Notes under the pieces: generated by a model
Databases searched by the model: none
What the model saw: the letters and a program-made list of their open reading frames with translations, nothing else
Told to the model about the DNA's origin: nothing
Translations under genes and position numbers: made by a program
Source: CAZOZZ01 sp965262425
Lineage (GTDB): Bacteria; Acidobacteriota; Terriglobia; 20CM-2-55-15
Assembly (NCBI GenBank): GCA_965262425.1
Contig: OZ253536.1
Location: 3,844,001 to 3,908,000, forward strand
DNA: 64,000 bases
Direction of reading: 5' to 3'
In this document: one piece after another, positions 15,181 through 23,658 of the stretch
Numbering within the stretch: the stretch's first letter is position 1
Layout: each line of letters begins with the position of its first letter

Positions 15181-16050
15181 ATGGAGTCTCCGGGAAACCC
15201 GGGGCGGTTCAACTCTTTGCTTCCATCTCTACTGGCGGGGTCCTTGCTGGGGTTCATGGGGTGGCTTCTTGCCGGCAGAACGTCCTGGGATTGGAAAATC
15301 TTCACGAAGACAGCAACTGTGTTGACTGTGGTCGCTGTGATCATCTTCACGTACGTCGTTCCTCCTTATAGCGTCAGGAACGCAAATGCGTGTCTCAGTC
15401 CACAAGGAACAACGCAGGTGACTGGAGATGTTGTTCGTTCTCTCCTCCGGTTTGCTGCATATGATGTAGCTATCCAGATAAAAATCTTTCCTGCCGGAGC
15501 GAAAAATCCACTTCATCCTGTCGCAGAATTTGGGATGACCGGTGAAGATGGCACTTTTGGCGTTGTGCTTCCGTCTCCGCAGCCGCCGACGGGTTTGTAC
15601 TTGATCAACGCAGCTTATAACTACGACAGCCCCTTCTGGCGAGATCGGTGGTACATCAAAGACTTCAGAAGGGCAGATACTCCCACGTGTGAAGAACGAG
15701 TACCGGTAGTAGATGCAGGCATTATTGATCGCAGTATAAACGGAAGCCTCACTGACGGCCCATATGTCGAAGACGACACCACAACCGAATTCAGGCTCTG
15801 TGAGTCCGGGAGCGCAAGGCAAGTTAGATTAGGGGATGCGACTTTCGTCATCTCCGTACACGAATTCTGGAATCACGGCGAGGCAGTGTCCTTCCGGGTC
15901 GCGCACCCATCTGCCGATGATCTGACGAACACAGGGGCGATACAGGAAGGGGCGATTAAAGTTCTAACACTTGATGAAGCAACCTATAGCCTCACTGTAC
16001 TTAGGGTAAATGAACCATGCACAACCATTTCAATCGAACATCAAGGCTGA
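15181..16050 (+). CDS. Membrane-anchored protein, 5' end altered by IS3
   Basis: Up to 289 aa. The first ~10 codons lie in the IS3 right end, so the native start is lost or the gene starts at ATG 15256. Two hydrophobic segments are visible (LLPSLLAGSLLGFMGWLLAG and TVLTVVAVIIFTYVV). They are followed by an exported-looking domain with paired Cys and strand-rich sequence (VAEFGMTGEDGTFGVVLPSP, GLYLINAAYNYDSPFW) that resembles a carboxypeptidase-regulatory-like fold. No family is certain. The stop is 2 nt before the next gene. Confidence 0.5.
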   Translation: MESPGNPGRFNSLLPSLLAGSLLGFMGWLLAGRTSWDWKIFTKTATVLTVVAVIIFTYVVPPYSVRNANACLSPQGTTQVTGDVVRSLLRFAAYDVAIQIKIFPAGAKNPLHPVAEFGMTGEDGTFGVVLPSPQPPTGLYLINAAYNYDSPFWRDRWYIKDFRRADTPTCEERVPVVDAGIIDRSINGSLTDGPYVEDDTTTEFRLCESGSARQVRLGDATFVISVHEFWNHGEAVSFRVAHPSADDLTNTGAIQEGAIKVLTLDEATYSLTVLRVNEPCTTISIEHQG

Positions 16051-16052
16051 GA

Positions 16053-16499
16053 ATGGCTAATCGTTCTTTTTTGAGAGCCACTCTTTGTCTCTTGCTTGCT
16101 CTACTTCTCACAAGTTCGGTCTCTGAAGCACAATCACCTGCGATTAGGATTGATGAAATCGAAAAGGATCAGTTAATCCAGGGACAAGTGATCAACCTGC
16201 CAAATCCAGAAGAATATCGAGTACTCATTTATGTGCATACTGACCAGTGGTACATACACCCTTATGCCGGCCAAGGAGAAGGTTTGTCATGGGCTAGTAT
16301 AGATAGTCAGGGAGATTGGTCTCTTCGTACAGTTAAACGTGAGTTCACCGCGAACAGTGTTGCCGCTCTCATTGTCGAGCCCGCGGTTGCAGACACTGCA
16401 CCAAGTCCCTTGGTGAACGTCAGCAGCATCCGGAACAGAGGGCTAATAGTCTATACACTTGCTGAAATGAGGACCAACGGTTGGCACGGCAAGTTGTAA
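16053..16499 (+). CDS. Exported protein of unknown function
   Basis: 148 aa from ATG 16053, just after the TGA of the previous gene (TGAGAATG), with AAGG upstream. A clear Sec signal peptide (MANRSFLRATLCLLLALLLT, then SSVSEAQ). The mature part (VINLPNPEEYRVLIYVHTDQ, WYIHPYAGQGEGLSWASIDS) is strand-rich and resembles small periplasmic beta domains. Coupled to the upstream membrane gene. The frame stays open for 65 codons after its TAA. Confidence 0.6.
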   Translation: MANRSFLRATLCLLLALLLTSSVSEAQSPAIRIDEIEKDQLIQGQVINLPNPEEYRVLIYVHTDQWYIHPYAGQGEGLSWASIDSQGDWSLRTVKREFTANSVAALIVEPAVADTAPSPLVNVSSIRNRGLIVYTLAEMRTNGWHGKL

Positions 16500-16694
16500 C
16501 CAGACCTGAATCAGATTGATTGGATACTTGTTCTAAGCTTTTCGGTATTTCTTGCGAGCCTATTTCAACTCAGATTCGAAACGCTAGGCTATTCTCTCGC
16601 CAACGTCTACATTTTCGAAGTGTCCCAGCATCTGCGCCGGATAGCGGAAGAGGTGGCAAAGACCTTCAACGGCATGCTGCGCAAGCCCCACTGA
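16500..16694 (+). pseudogene. In-frame continuation after the TAA, with a membrane segment
   Basis: In the same frame as the exported protein, directly after its TAA, the sequence reads PDLNQIDWILVLSFSVFLAS ... VSQHLRRIAEEVAKTFNGML and ends RKPH, then TGA. It contains one hydrophobic segment and a basic tail. Either the exported protein once had a C-terminal membrane anchor lost by a nonsense mutation, or this is a gene fragment. No start codon fits a separate gene. Confidence 0.35.
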
Positions 16695-16718
16695 CAGAAG
16701 CAGAATTGCAGTATACGC

Positions 16719-17024
16719 TCATGATGCGTCCTGGCTGTACAGCCTGTCGATCCGGTGTTCTAATTCCCTCGCCTCCATCCCAGTAACCTCGTAAAAGACT
16801 TCAACAAGTTGTTCCCGATTCTCCCGTATACACCGATTCGTCGCCGAGTACGACCAGTACGACCGCAAATCCTCGACGTAGTTCAGATAGTTGACCTCCG
16901 GCGAGGAGCCATCTCAAGTTGTGAAGAAATTCTCAAGAAATCTGCGACAGCCCGGCAGTTTCACTTCCCACCGCTCCAGCGCTTTCTCATCAACTTTAGT
17001 TCCGACGTGACCGATCTTTTCTTT
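16719..17024 (-). pseudogene. Gene remnant with internal TGA, cut by MITE copy 1
   Basis: On the minus strand the frame reads KEKIGHVGTKVDEKALERWE ... CRRFLENFFTT, a TGA at 16914-16916, then DGSSPEVNYLNYVEDLRSYW ... REQLVEVFYEVTGMEARELE ... DRLYSQDAS and TGA at 16719. Both halves are clearly protein-like and in one frame, so the TGA is a nonsense mutation. The 5' part is missing: the MITE and an IS3 fragment lie upstream. No family was recognised. Confidence 0.45.
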
Positions 17025-17341
17025 GCCTCCTCCGCAGAATTTGTGGGCAGTCCAAAGGCCTGTGCGCACATAAGTAATTGAAACAAAGCACCTTATTCTT
17101 TTGTTCGACGGCGAATATTCCAGTACCCACTTCGGTCGGACGCCTACACCCGGTGCCCGGAGCCCCCGCCGGAGGCCCCGTTCCCCATCGCCCACACCAG
17201 CCGACACCGCGGAGCGCAGCCGAGGGTCAAGGCCGGCGCAGCCGCCGAGCTTGCGAGGGAAGCCTTGAGGCTTGGCGAGCACCGTGGTCTCCTCAAGCGG
17301 CGATGGAAGACGGTTTTACCCACAAATTCTGCGGAAGACCC
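17025..17341 (+). mobile_element. 317-bp MITE, copy 1
   Basis: Ends G(C/G)(C/G)TC(C/T) + TCCGCAGAATTTGTGGG in inverted orientation. 8-bp target duplication TTTTCTTT at 17017-17024 and 17342-17349. Nearly identical to the copies at 49591, 55493 and 63315. It carries no transposase; the open frames inside it are GC-rich artefacts. The 8-bp duplications and G-rich ends would fit mobilisation by an ISL3- or IS256-type enzyme; no matching enzyme is in the window. Confidence 0.85.
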
Positions 17342-17348
17342 TTTTCTT

Positions 17349-17590
17349 TGACCTCCCCCCAATAAAACGGTCCACCCGCAGGGTGAGTTTTCCCATAATA
17401 ATTGACGAGGGAGAACTCCATGAAGCGGAAACAATTCAGTGAAGAACAGATCATCGGGATCCTGAAAGAAGGTCAAGCCGGAGCGACGGGCAAAGAGGTG
17501 TGCCGGCGGCATGGGATCAGCGAGAACACGTTCTACAAGTGGAAGTCCAAGTACGGTGGGCTGACCGTATCGGAAGCGAAGCGGCTGCGG
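17349..17590 (+). mobile_element. Left end of an IS3-family (IS407-like) element with truncated orfA
   Basis: Starts TGACCTCCCCCCAATAAAAC, a typical left end. orfA begins at ATG 17420 with GAGGGAG upstream and encodes MKRKQFSEEQIIGILKEGQA ... CRRHGISENTFYKWKSKYGG ... SEAKRL, the usual IS407-group HTH. It is cut at about 17590 by a small element; the frame runs on to a stop at 17647. The right part, including orfB, is absent. Confidence 0.75.
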
Positions 17591-17722
17591 GGGCACTGTC
17601 AAGTTAAGCTATTGGGTGACGTTCTCGCCACCCCCTACCCCCGCTAAATCATTGATTCCTGGTCTGGGCTCCGGCAAATCCCGTCCCCAAAACGTACAGT
17701 TTCCCTTAACTTGACATTGCCC
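17591..17722. mobile_element. 132-bp mini-element with IS6-like ends
   Basis: Inverted ends GGGCACTGTCAAGTTAAG and (reverse) GGGCAATGTCAAGTTAAG, 17 of 18 matching. GGCACTGT is the typical start of IS6-family termini. No coding capacity; probably an internally deleted element. No target duplication is visible, and it lies exactly between two unrelated gene fragments, so recombination may have moved one flank. Confidence 0.5.
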
Positions 17723-17820
17723 TCCGAGGGCTTCGAGAATGCCGTCTTCGGGAAGTTCACGGCAGGCAGTTGTCTCCGAGATCCGTCGACGTATCACCGT
17801 AGTCCAGCGGTCGGTTCAAA
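17723..17820 (-). pseudogene. Scrap of an ankyrin gene paralogous to 22081-23610
   Basis: Matches 22336-22435 closely, e.g. GAGGGCTTCGAGAATGCCGT and (in translation) LNRPLDYGDTSTDLGDNC against LNRPLDHVDTTTDIGDDC, then PEDGILEAL in another frame. The homology covers about 98 bp and stops at the mini-element. It overlaps the 3' end of the aminotransferase, whose last residues (FEPTAGLR) are encoded by ankyrin-derived DNA in a different frame. Confidence 0.6.
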
Positions 17821-19122
17821 GGTTTCCGCGAGGACTGCGTCACGGAATATTTCTATCCCTTCGTCTACCTGGTCACGAGTGATCGTCAGAGGTGGAATGA
17901 GACGTATGGTCTGGCTCCAATGCCCGCACGGATACAGGAACAACCCACCCGCCAGTGCGCGTTTCAGGATCGAAGCTACGGCATCGCTGTTGGGCTTCTT
18001 GTCGGTGCCCGGCAGAACGAATTCGACCGCGATCATCAAGCCCAAACCGCGAACATCACCGACGATCGGCGACTCGGCCTGCAGCTTGCGTAGAGCCGAC
18101 AGCATGTGGTCACCCTGAACACGTGCGTTCTCCAACAGGCCCTCGTCCCGGATCACGTCGAGTGTGGCCAGCGCTGCAGCACACGATACGGGACTGCCGC
18201 CAAAGGTCGTGCCATGAGACGCCGCCCCCCACTGACTCATCAGCTCCCGGCTGGCCCCCACCGCTCCCAATGGGAAGCCGCCAGCAATACTCTTGGCCAT
18301 GCATACGATGTCAGGCTCCACTTCCAACGCCTGGACGGCGAACCATTGGCCGGTACGGCCGAACCCTGATTGAACTTCATCCACGATGAGCAGGATCCCA
18401 TGCTGAGTGCAAATCTCACGCAAGCCCGCCACCCACTTGCGTGGCGGTATGATGTAGCCACCTTCGCCCTGGACCGGCTCAAGCACAAAAGCCGCGACAT
18501 CTTCGGGCGCGACTACGTGCCTGAACAGGCGATCGATGTCGTCCAATGTTTCCTGCACCAGGGCATCCTCAGTGGGAGCCGTCGACCGGTACGGGTAGGG
18601 AAACCGCGCAAAGTAGACCTCCGGCAAAAAAGGCCCTTGACGGTCTCGGTATTCCGCCTTGGAAGTAGTGACGCTAGCCGCGCCGAGCGTCCGCCCGTGG
18701 AACCCACCGAAAAAAGAAATGATGGCGCGCCTTCCAGTTACATACCGCGCCAACTTGAGTGCTCCGTCGACGGCCTCCCCACCGCTATTGCAGAAGAAGA
18801 ACATATTCGACTTACCCGGCGTGATCTTGCCCAGTTCCCAAGCCAGGCGTAGCGTCGTTTCAGGAGCAAACGTTCCCAGTGGGGCGTGGATCATCTTCTC
18901 CATCTGCGTACGCGCCGCCGCCAGAACACGGGGATGGTTGTGACCGACATTGGTCACTCCGAAACCGGCGAGGAAGTCGAGATAACGCCGCCCATCGTGC
19001 CCGACCAGATGGACGCCCTCTGCACTCTGGACCGTCAGGTTCGGCCAATCCTCTGCCAGACACGGAGCCAACAAATCACGGATGCCGGCAACCAGATCTT
19101 CGTATGACGGGTTCTTTTCCAT
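17794..19122 (-). CDS. Class III PLP aminotransferase (GabT/acetylornithine-type)
   Basis: 442 aa, cytoplasmic. AAGGAG stands 8 nt before ATG 19122. Motifs: NSGGEAVDGALKLAR (PLP phosphate region, 112-126), FHGRTLGA, VDEVQSGFGRTG (D248 to the pyridine N) and CMAKSIAGGFPLGAV with catalytic K277. TTFGGSPVSCAAALATLDVI near residue 310-330 is also conserved in the class. Likely an omega-amino acid or GABA-type transaminase; the exact substrate cannot be read. The C-terminal 8 residues derive from inserted ankyrin-gene DNA, so the native end was replaced, probably harmlessly. Confidence 0.88.
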   Translation of the reverse strand: MEKNPSYEDLVAGIRDLLAPCLAEDWPNLTVQSAEGVHLVGHDGRRYLDFLAGFGVTNVGHNHPRVLAAARTQMEKMIHAPLGTFAPETTLRLAWELGKITPGKSNMFFFCNSGGEAVDGALKLARYVTGRRAIISFFGGFHGRTLGAASVTTSKAEYRDRQGPFLPEVYFARFPYPYRSTAPTEDALVQETLDDIDRLFRHVVAPEDVAAFVLEPVQGEGGYIIPPRKWVAGLREICTQHGILLIVDEVQSGFGRTGQWFAVQALEVEPDIVCMAKSIAGGFPLGAVGASRELMSQWGAASHGTTFGGSPVSCAAALATLDVIRDEGLLENARVQGDHMLSALRKLQAESPIVGDVRGLGLMIAVEFVLPGTDKKPNSDAVASILKRALAGGLFLYPCGHWSQTIRLIPPLTITRDQVDEGIEIFRDAVLAETFEPTAGLR

Positions 19123-19376
19123 TGACTACTCCTTGTGTTGCTCCCGAAGCTCAGAGCCAACGATTTCTCGGCTCGAACTTAACCACGACCCTGATATCGG
19201 AACCATAGCGACACAAAAGATTACTCATCGGGTCGATAGAGATACCGCGGGGTTCGCCGACACTAACAGCGCGTCAATCTTCTAAGGGCACCGCCATCGT
19301 GCCGGTCGGAACGACCGTCCATTCTGGTCGACATGCAGACCCCCGGGCGACCGGACGATGCACCCTGTCACAGACT

Positions 19377-20321
19377 CTATTCGTTCCGCGGCTGTCCGTA
19401 AACGGGAGGCGGACTCGCGAGCGCTTTGTCTATGCCCGCCACCGTGAGCCGTGTTCGAACCTCGAGCAACTGGCGGCCGTGGTCGAGCAGAGTTTCCAGC
19501 GGCTGAAGCGGCACACCGTTGATGATCGCGCGCCCGGCTTCGACACGCTGATGGAAGCGGATCGTGTCCGGATTCTCGAGTGCCATCAGGGCGTCGATGC
19601 CGTATTCTTCGTGAAGGCCGTCCGCCCATCCGCTGCTGCTCCCGATCCGGATCTGTTCAGGAATACCCAGTTGGTTCTGAATGTATTCCTGCACCGGGTC
19701 GAAATCGTGGTACTCGGGGATGTGGTAGAAGTTCGCCGGGTCCCCTTGGTACTTGGCATTCAGAGCATTGGCAGCACCGTACATGCCGTTTGTGTTGCCG
19801 CCACTATCACCGAGATAGAGTATCGTTGTGAACCCCATGGCGCGGAGGTGGTCGCCGATGTCGGTCAGCAGTGCCAGATAGGTCTCCTGGGAGATCATTG
19901 GACCCGCACGGCCGATGGACGGCGCCGCGCTCACGTTGCCGGTCGATTCGAATGTAACGATGGGTGCGATCAGCGCGTCGCCGAGACGTCGCGCGATTGC
20001 CTCACCGGTCTGGTGAAGGATGTCGTTATGCTTGCTCTGCGCCAGATGGGGACCGTTGTCCTCGACACCGCCTGTCAGGATCAGGGCCGTCGTCTTGCCG
20101 CCGTTGATCGCGTAGGCGACCTCGGGCACAGTCATTTCTTCCAGCCACACCGTGTCTAGACGTTCCATCGGCCGTGCCAGTCGTGCCTGTGCCCGAGCTC
20201 GGGCCAACTCCTGTTCCGGAGTCAGTTGCGGCTGTCCTCCCCGGCCACCTCGCTGGGCGAGCGCCGGCTCCGCAACCATAGCGACAAACAACAACACGAA
20301 TAACAACCTCGCTACCTTCAT
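19377..20321 (-). CDS. Exported creatininase-family amidohydrolase
   Basis: 314 aa from ATG 20321 (GGAGG 5 nt upstream). Signal peptide MKVARLLFVLLFVAMVAEPA-LAQ, then a Gly/Gln linker (QRGGRGGQPQ). The creatininase core is visible: LEEMTVPEVAYAI, ALILTGGVEDNGPHLAQSKH (metal-binding E/D/H region), then ILYLGDSGGNTNGMYGAANA and GWADGLHEEYGIDALMALE. In the usual family motif a PxG(S/A)xExHG loop supplies ligands; here it reads GGVEDNGPHL, a variant common in exported homologues. Family members cleave cyclic amides; the substrate is unknown. 254 bp separate it from the aminotransferase with nothing else recognisable. Confidence 0.8.
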   Translation of the reverse strand: MKVARLLFVLLFVAMVAEPALAQRGGRGGQPQLTPEQELARARAQARLARPMERLDTVWLEEMTVPEVAYAINGGKTTALILTGGVEDNGPHLAQSKHNDILHQTGEAIARRLGDALIAPIVTFESTGNVSAAPSIGRAGPMISQETYLALLTDIGDHLRAMGFTTILYLGDSGGNTNGMYGAANALNAKYQGDPANFYHIPEYHDFDPVQEYIQNQLGIPEQIRIGSSSGWADGLHEEYGIDALMALENPDTIRFHQRVEAGRAIINGVPLQPLETLLDHGRQLLEVRTRLTVAGIDKALASPPPVYGQPRNE

Positions 20322-20388
20322 CGATCCTCCTTCAAAAACCCGGGTATGCATTCAGATAGAATCTTCGAATAGTACTGATCGGAGCCGG

Positions 20389-21918
20389 CTACAGAACGAT
20401 GTTCCCGGCGACGACGAACACCGGCACCAGGATGGCCGTCCGGATTAGGAAGATCAGGAGGAGGTCGAGGAACGTTAGCGGAAGGATGGACCTCAGCAAA
20501 AGGATGCCGACTTCGGACATGAAGATCAGCTGAGCAACCGACAGACCCGCCAACACGAAACGCGTCAACTCCGCGTCGATATCCGTGGCGATCAGAGCGG
20601 GCACGAACTGGTCGAGAAAACCGACCAGGATTCCAGGTGCTGCGACATCCGCTCCGCCCATCCCCATCATTTCCAACAACGGTACGAGAGGAATGGTGAG
20701 CCAACCGAAGATGGGTGTGTGACGGCCCACTATCATGACGAGAACGACCATCCCCATGCTCGCGCCGATCACGCCGAAAACCGCCTCCGCCATCGAGCGT
20801 AGTGCACTGGCGACATAACCGTCGAATCCGGGGGCCCGCTCCGCTTTCTTGACTGCCTTCTCCAGGGCCAGCCGGGGCAGCGAGATCCCGGTAGGTCGAT
20901 CTTCCTCCGGCGCCGGCTGCGCCTCGTGAAAATAGGTGTTGGGCTTCCGCGACAGCGGCGGTATGCGCGGAGCGATCGTGGCGACGATGACGCAGGCCAC
21001 CGCCACCGAGATGTACCACGGAAAGAAGACATGTCCGATGTTTGCCGCGCCGGCGATGATCACGGCAAACGGGACCGAGATCACCGAGAAGTTCGTGGCG
21101 ACAGCCGCCGCCTCGCGTGCGTTGTAGGAACCATTGCGGTACTGCTCGATCGTAATCAATATTCCGACGCTTGCCGCCGCTACGAAGGAGGCGATCGCAT
21201 CGATCGCTGCCCGACCCGGCAGGCGGAACAACCGGATAAATACCGGCCGCACCAGGGTGCCGATGAATTCCATCGCGCCGTAGTTCGTGAGCAAGGGCAG
21301 GAACACGCACGAGATCACGAAGATTGTCAACATTGGTTGCCCGATCTCGACAAACGCCGCGACTCCGGTGGTGGGTCCGATGATCAGTGCAGGACCCGAC
21401 TCCATGTAAAACATGACGCCGAACACCGCGCCCAGGATCCGGAGCACGGTCCAGAAGGGAGTCGTCTTGAATATCTGGATCAGCAGCTTGGACTTAGGTA
21501 GCCAGGAGAAGCCGAACCAACTGTAGGCCATGCTCGCCAGCGCGGTGAAGACACATAGGCCTACCAGGCATAAGAGCAGGGAGCTTCCCATGAAGGACTG
21601 AATGCTCGCCTGAATGACGGCGATGGGTATGGTCCAACCCGCGCCGGAATAGACCGGCGACAGGAACAGAAAAAGGCCGAGTGCCGAAGGCACCGCGAAT
21701 CGGGCGAGCTTTCTGCAATCCATAGTTTCTTCAGTCGGTATCGAGGGCGGTTTGACTTCCTGTTCGACTTCACTCACGCGTCTTGTCTCAGGTACCGGGT
21801 CTTCAGTTGGAACCCCGATTGTAAAGATCCTCAGCTCGGTTGACGGGGCCGGTGCGGCGCACACCTCGTCGTTCAGCTTCATGCCCGGTGGGTCTCTGGA
21901 CATCATCACTATACGCAC
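20389..21918 (-). CDS. YjiH-like membrane protein with nucleoside-recognition (Gate) domains
   Basis: Up to 509 aa. About ten hydrophobic segments, with Gate-type motifs (FYMESGPALIIGPTTGVAAF; GGADVAAPGILVGFLDQFVP). The C-terminal part ends in several helices (FVLAGLSVAQLIFMSEVGIL). Family members are YjiH-type proteins of unknown substrate. The first 65 residues before MDCRKLARF are hydrophilic; the true start could be GTG 21918 or ATG 21723, neither with a strong ribosome site. Same strand as the creatininase gene and 67 bp upstream of it. Confidence 0.75.
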   Translation of the reverse strand: MRIVMMSRDPPGMKLNDEVCAAPAPSTELRIFTIGVPTEDPVPETRRVSEVEQEVKPPSIPTEETMDCRKLARFAVPSALGLFLFLSPVYSGAGWTIPIAVIQASIQSFMGSSLLLCLVGLCVFTALASMAYSWFGFSWLPKSKLLIQIFKTTPFWTVLRILGAVFGVMFYMESGPALIIGPTTGVAAFVEIGQPMLTIFVISCVFLPLLTNYGAMEFIGTLVRPVFIRLFRLPGRAAIDAIASFVAAASVGILITIEQYRNGSYNAREAAAVATNFSVISVPFAVIIAGAANIGHVFFPWYISVAVACVIVATIAPRIPPLSRKPNTYFHEAQPAPEEDRPTGISLPRLALEKAVKKAERAPGFDGYVASALRSMAEAVFGVIGASMGMVVLVMIVGRHTPIFGWLTIPLVPLLEMMGMGGADVAAPGILVGFLDQFVPALIATDIDAELTRFVLAGLSVAQLIFMSEVGILLLRSILPLTFLDLLLIFLIRTAILVPVFVVAGNIVL

Positions 21919-22080
21919 GAAACCGAGCAGTCAACTTTGACGAACTTCTGAGTGCAAGGACTTTATCCATCCCGAGGGGGACACTCATCGGGTTACCTTC
22001 GGTCGATCTAATCGAGCTAAGGTTCGCAACCGGACGCTACATTCGGGTGCTGTGCTACAGCCCGTCTGAGCATCCGCATT

Positions 22081-23610
22081 TCAGTTCGTCGCGCCCAGCT
22101 CGCGGAGCAACTCTCCGGCTTTCTGCAGCTGGGGCGAGACGCGATCGTCCCACCTTTGTCCTTCTCTCGGGGAAGTCAGAGCCAACGGGGTCTCACCGGC
22201 TTCATTCTTCACGTTCAGTTTCGCGCCTCGGTCGGCGAGCAACTGAATGACCGAGGTGAGCCCGCCCGACGCGGCGGCATGCATGGCGGTGTCGCCAGCC
22301 TGGTTGGCCTCGTTGACATCCGCGCCGGAGTCCAGCAACACTTCGAGGGCTTCGAGAATGCCGTCTTCGGGACGGTCACAGCAGTCGTCTCCAATGTCCG
22401 TCGTCGTATCGACGTGATCTAGCGGTCGATTCAGGCGACGCTCAATCGTGATCCCGGCCGCCACCAGTAGGGGCGTGGTCCCATCCGGCAAAGTCGGCGT
22501 GAGGCTCGCGCCTCCGCTCACCAGAACACGCATGATGTCCAGTTCCAGGTAGCTCGCAGCCAACACCAACGGCGTCGCCCCGGCCCACGCGCTCGACAGG
22601 CCCCATTGAGACCCGTTGCGACGAACCGGACTGCCCTTGGTCATTGGCACGTTCGGGTCCGCGCCGTGAGCCAGCAGTGTCCCCACAGTCTGGCTATCAC
22701 TTCTCAGCACGGCGGTATGCAACGCTGTGTATCCTGCGCCGGCGGTGTTGGGATCCGCCCCTTCGTCCAGCAGCCACGAGACGAACCCGCCGTGACCGGA
22801 GAACGCCGCCACCACCAGGGGGGCGTTGCCGTCGGACCCGGTCTCGTTGACCTCGACTCCGGCCGCGCGCAGGAGCCGCGCCGAATTCAGGTCGCCGTTC
22901 ATGGCGGCGAACAGCAGTGCGGTGTTACCGCCCCTCTCGACTTCCGTTCCGACCGCCGCCGCCAGCTTGGCAACCCGCCTGGGCCCCCTGTCCAGCATGA
23001 CCCAATCGCGCCGCGTACGCGTGCGGGCGTGAGGGTCGGCTCCAGATTCAAGCAGCATCCGCACGACCTCAGGATGCTGCTGGGAGACAGCCCACATGAG
23101 CGCCGTCTGTTGCCGGTCGTCTGTGCGGGCGTTCGCGTTGGCGCCGGATTCCAGCAGGACACGCACGGCGTCAAGACTGCCCGTCCGCGACGCTTCCATC
23201 AACGGTGTGACTCGGTTTTCTCGAGCCGAGTCCGGCTCGGCTCCCCCCCGCAGCAGACGCTCGATGATGCCGGCGTTTCCATTGGCGCTGGCCAGAATGA
23301 GTGGCGTTACTCTTAAATCATTGAACACGTTGGCGTTTGCGCCTGCGGCGATCAGCCGGTCGACGGTCTCCAGGTCATCCCTGTAGGTCGCCCAGTGCAG
23401 CGCCGTCGCCCCATCTCTCTGAGCTGCGTTCACGTCGACTCCCTGACCCAGCAGTGTCTGGACCGCGGTCCTATTGTTTTGCTTGACCGCCTCCACGAGC
23501 TTGAGTTCGCCCGGGGGTCTGCCCTGAGGCTCAGCGACGCCGGCAAAGACAGCGCCGAAGAACAGACCGAACGTAACCCGCGCAAGAAACTTTCTGAATC
23601 CTAAGGACAT
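22081..23610 (-). CDS. Exported ankyrin-repeat protein
   Basis: 509 aa from ATG 23610 with GGGGGAG 7 nt upstream. Signal peptide-like start (MSLGFRKFLARVTFGLFFGA ... VAEPQG). About ten ankyrin repeats follow, recognisable by DGATALHWAT, LRVTPLILASANGN, RVTPLMEASRTG, QQTALMWAVSQQHPE, GNTALLFAAMNGD, GYTALHTAVL and GDTAMHAAASGG. Role unknown; probably protein-protein contact in the periplasm. It lies directly downstream of the DUF1592-DUF1552 pair, an arrangement consistent with one secreted assembly. Confidence 0.88.
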   Translation of the reverse strand: MSLGFRKFLARVTFGLFFGAVFAGVAEPQGRPPGELKLVEAVKQNNRTAVQTLLGQGVDVNAAQRDGATALHWATYRDDLETVDRLIAAGANANVFNDLRVTPLILASANGNAGIIERLLRGGAEPDSARENRVTPLMEASRTGSLDAVRVLLESGANANARTDDRQQTALMWAVSQQHPEVVRMLLESGADPHARTRTRRDWVMLDRGPRRVAKLAAAVGTEVERGGNTALLFAAMNGDLNSARLLRAAGVEVNETGSDGNAPLVVAAFSGHGGFVSWLLDEGADPNTAGAGYTALHTAVLRSDSQTVGTLLAHGADPNVPMTKGSPVRRNGSQWGLSSAWAGATPLVLAASYLELDIMRVLVSGGASLTPTLPDGTTPLLVAAGITIERRLNRPLDHVDTTTDIGDDCCDRPEDGILEALEVLLDSGADVNEANQAGDTAMHAAASGGLTSVIQLLADRGAKLNVKNEAGETPLALTSPREGQRWDDRVSPQLQKAGELLRELGATN

Positions 23611-23658
23611 AAGAAACTCCCCCGTAGCCCAAAGCAAACCGGCTCTCAAGACAACGGC

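Larger units (their letters stand above)
13899..15211 (-). mobile_element. IS3-family element, complete
   Basis: 1313 bp with terminal inverted repeats beginning TGAACCGCCCCGGGTTTCCC and continuing GGAGAC at both ends. It encodes orfA and orfB in the usual overlapping -1 arrangement. No clean 3-4 bp target duplication was found (flanks GGCCCAC and ACTCTTT), so one flank may have been rearranged. Between the palindrome and the element (13750-13898) nothing recognisable was seen. Confidence 0.88.

Noticed and set aside
11697..17024. Stop-codon recoding or suppression in the region
   Set aside because: The three in-frame stops are TAG, TAA and TGA, one each, in unrelated genes, and all other genes use stops normally. 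Independent nonsense mutations are simpler.
17078..17365. Open frames inside the 317-bp repeats (starting MKQSTLFFC or MLAKPQGF) as conserved genes
   Set aside because: They recur identically only because the repeat is mobile; composition is low-complexity and GC-driven, both strands are open, and the frames end in unrelated flanking sequence.
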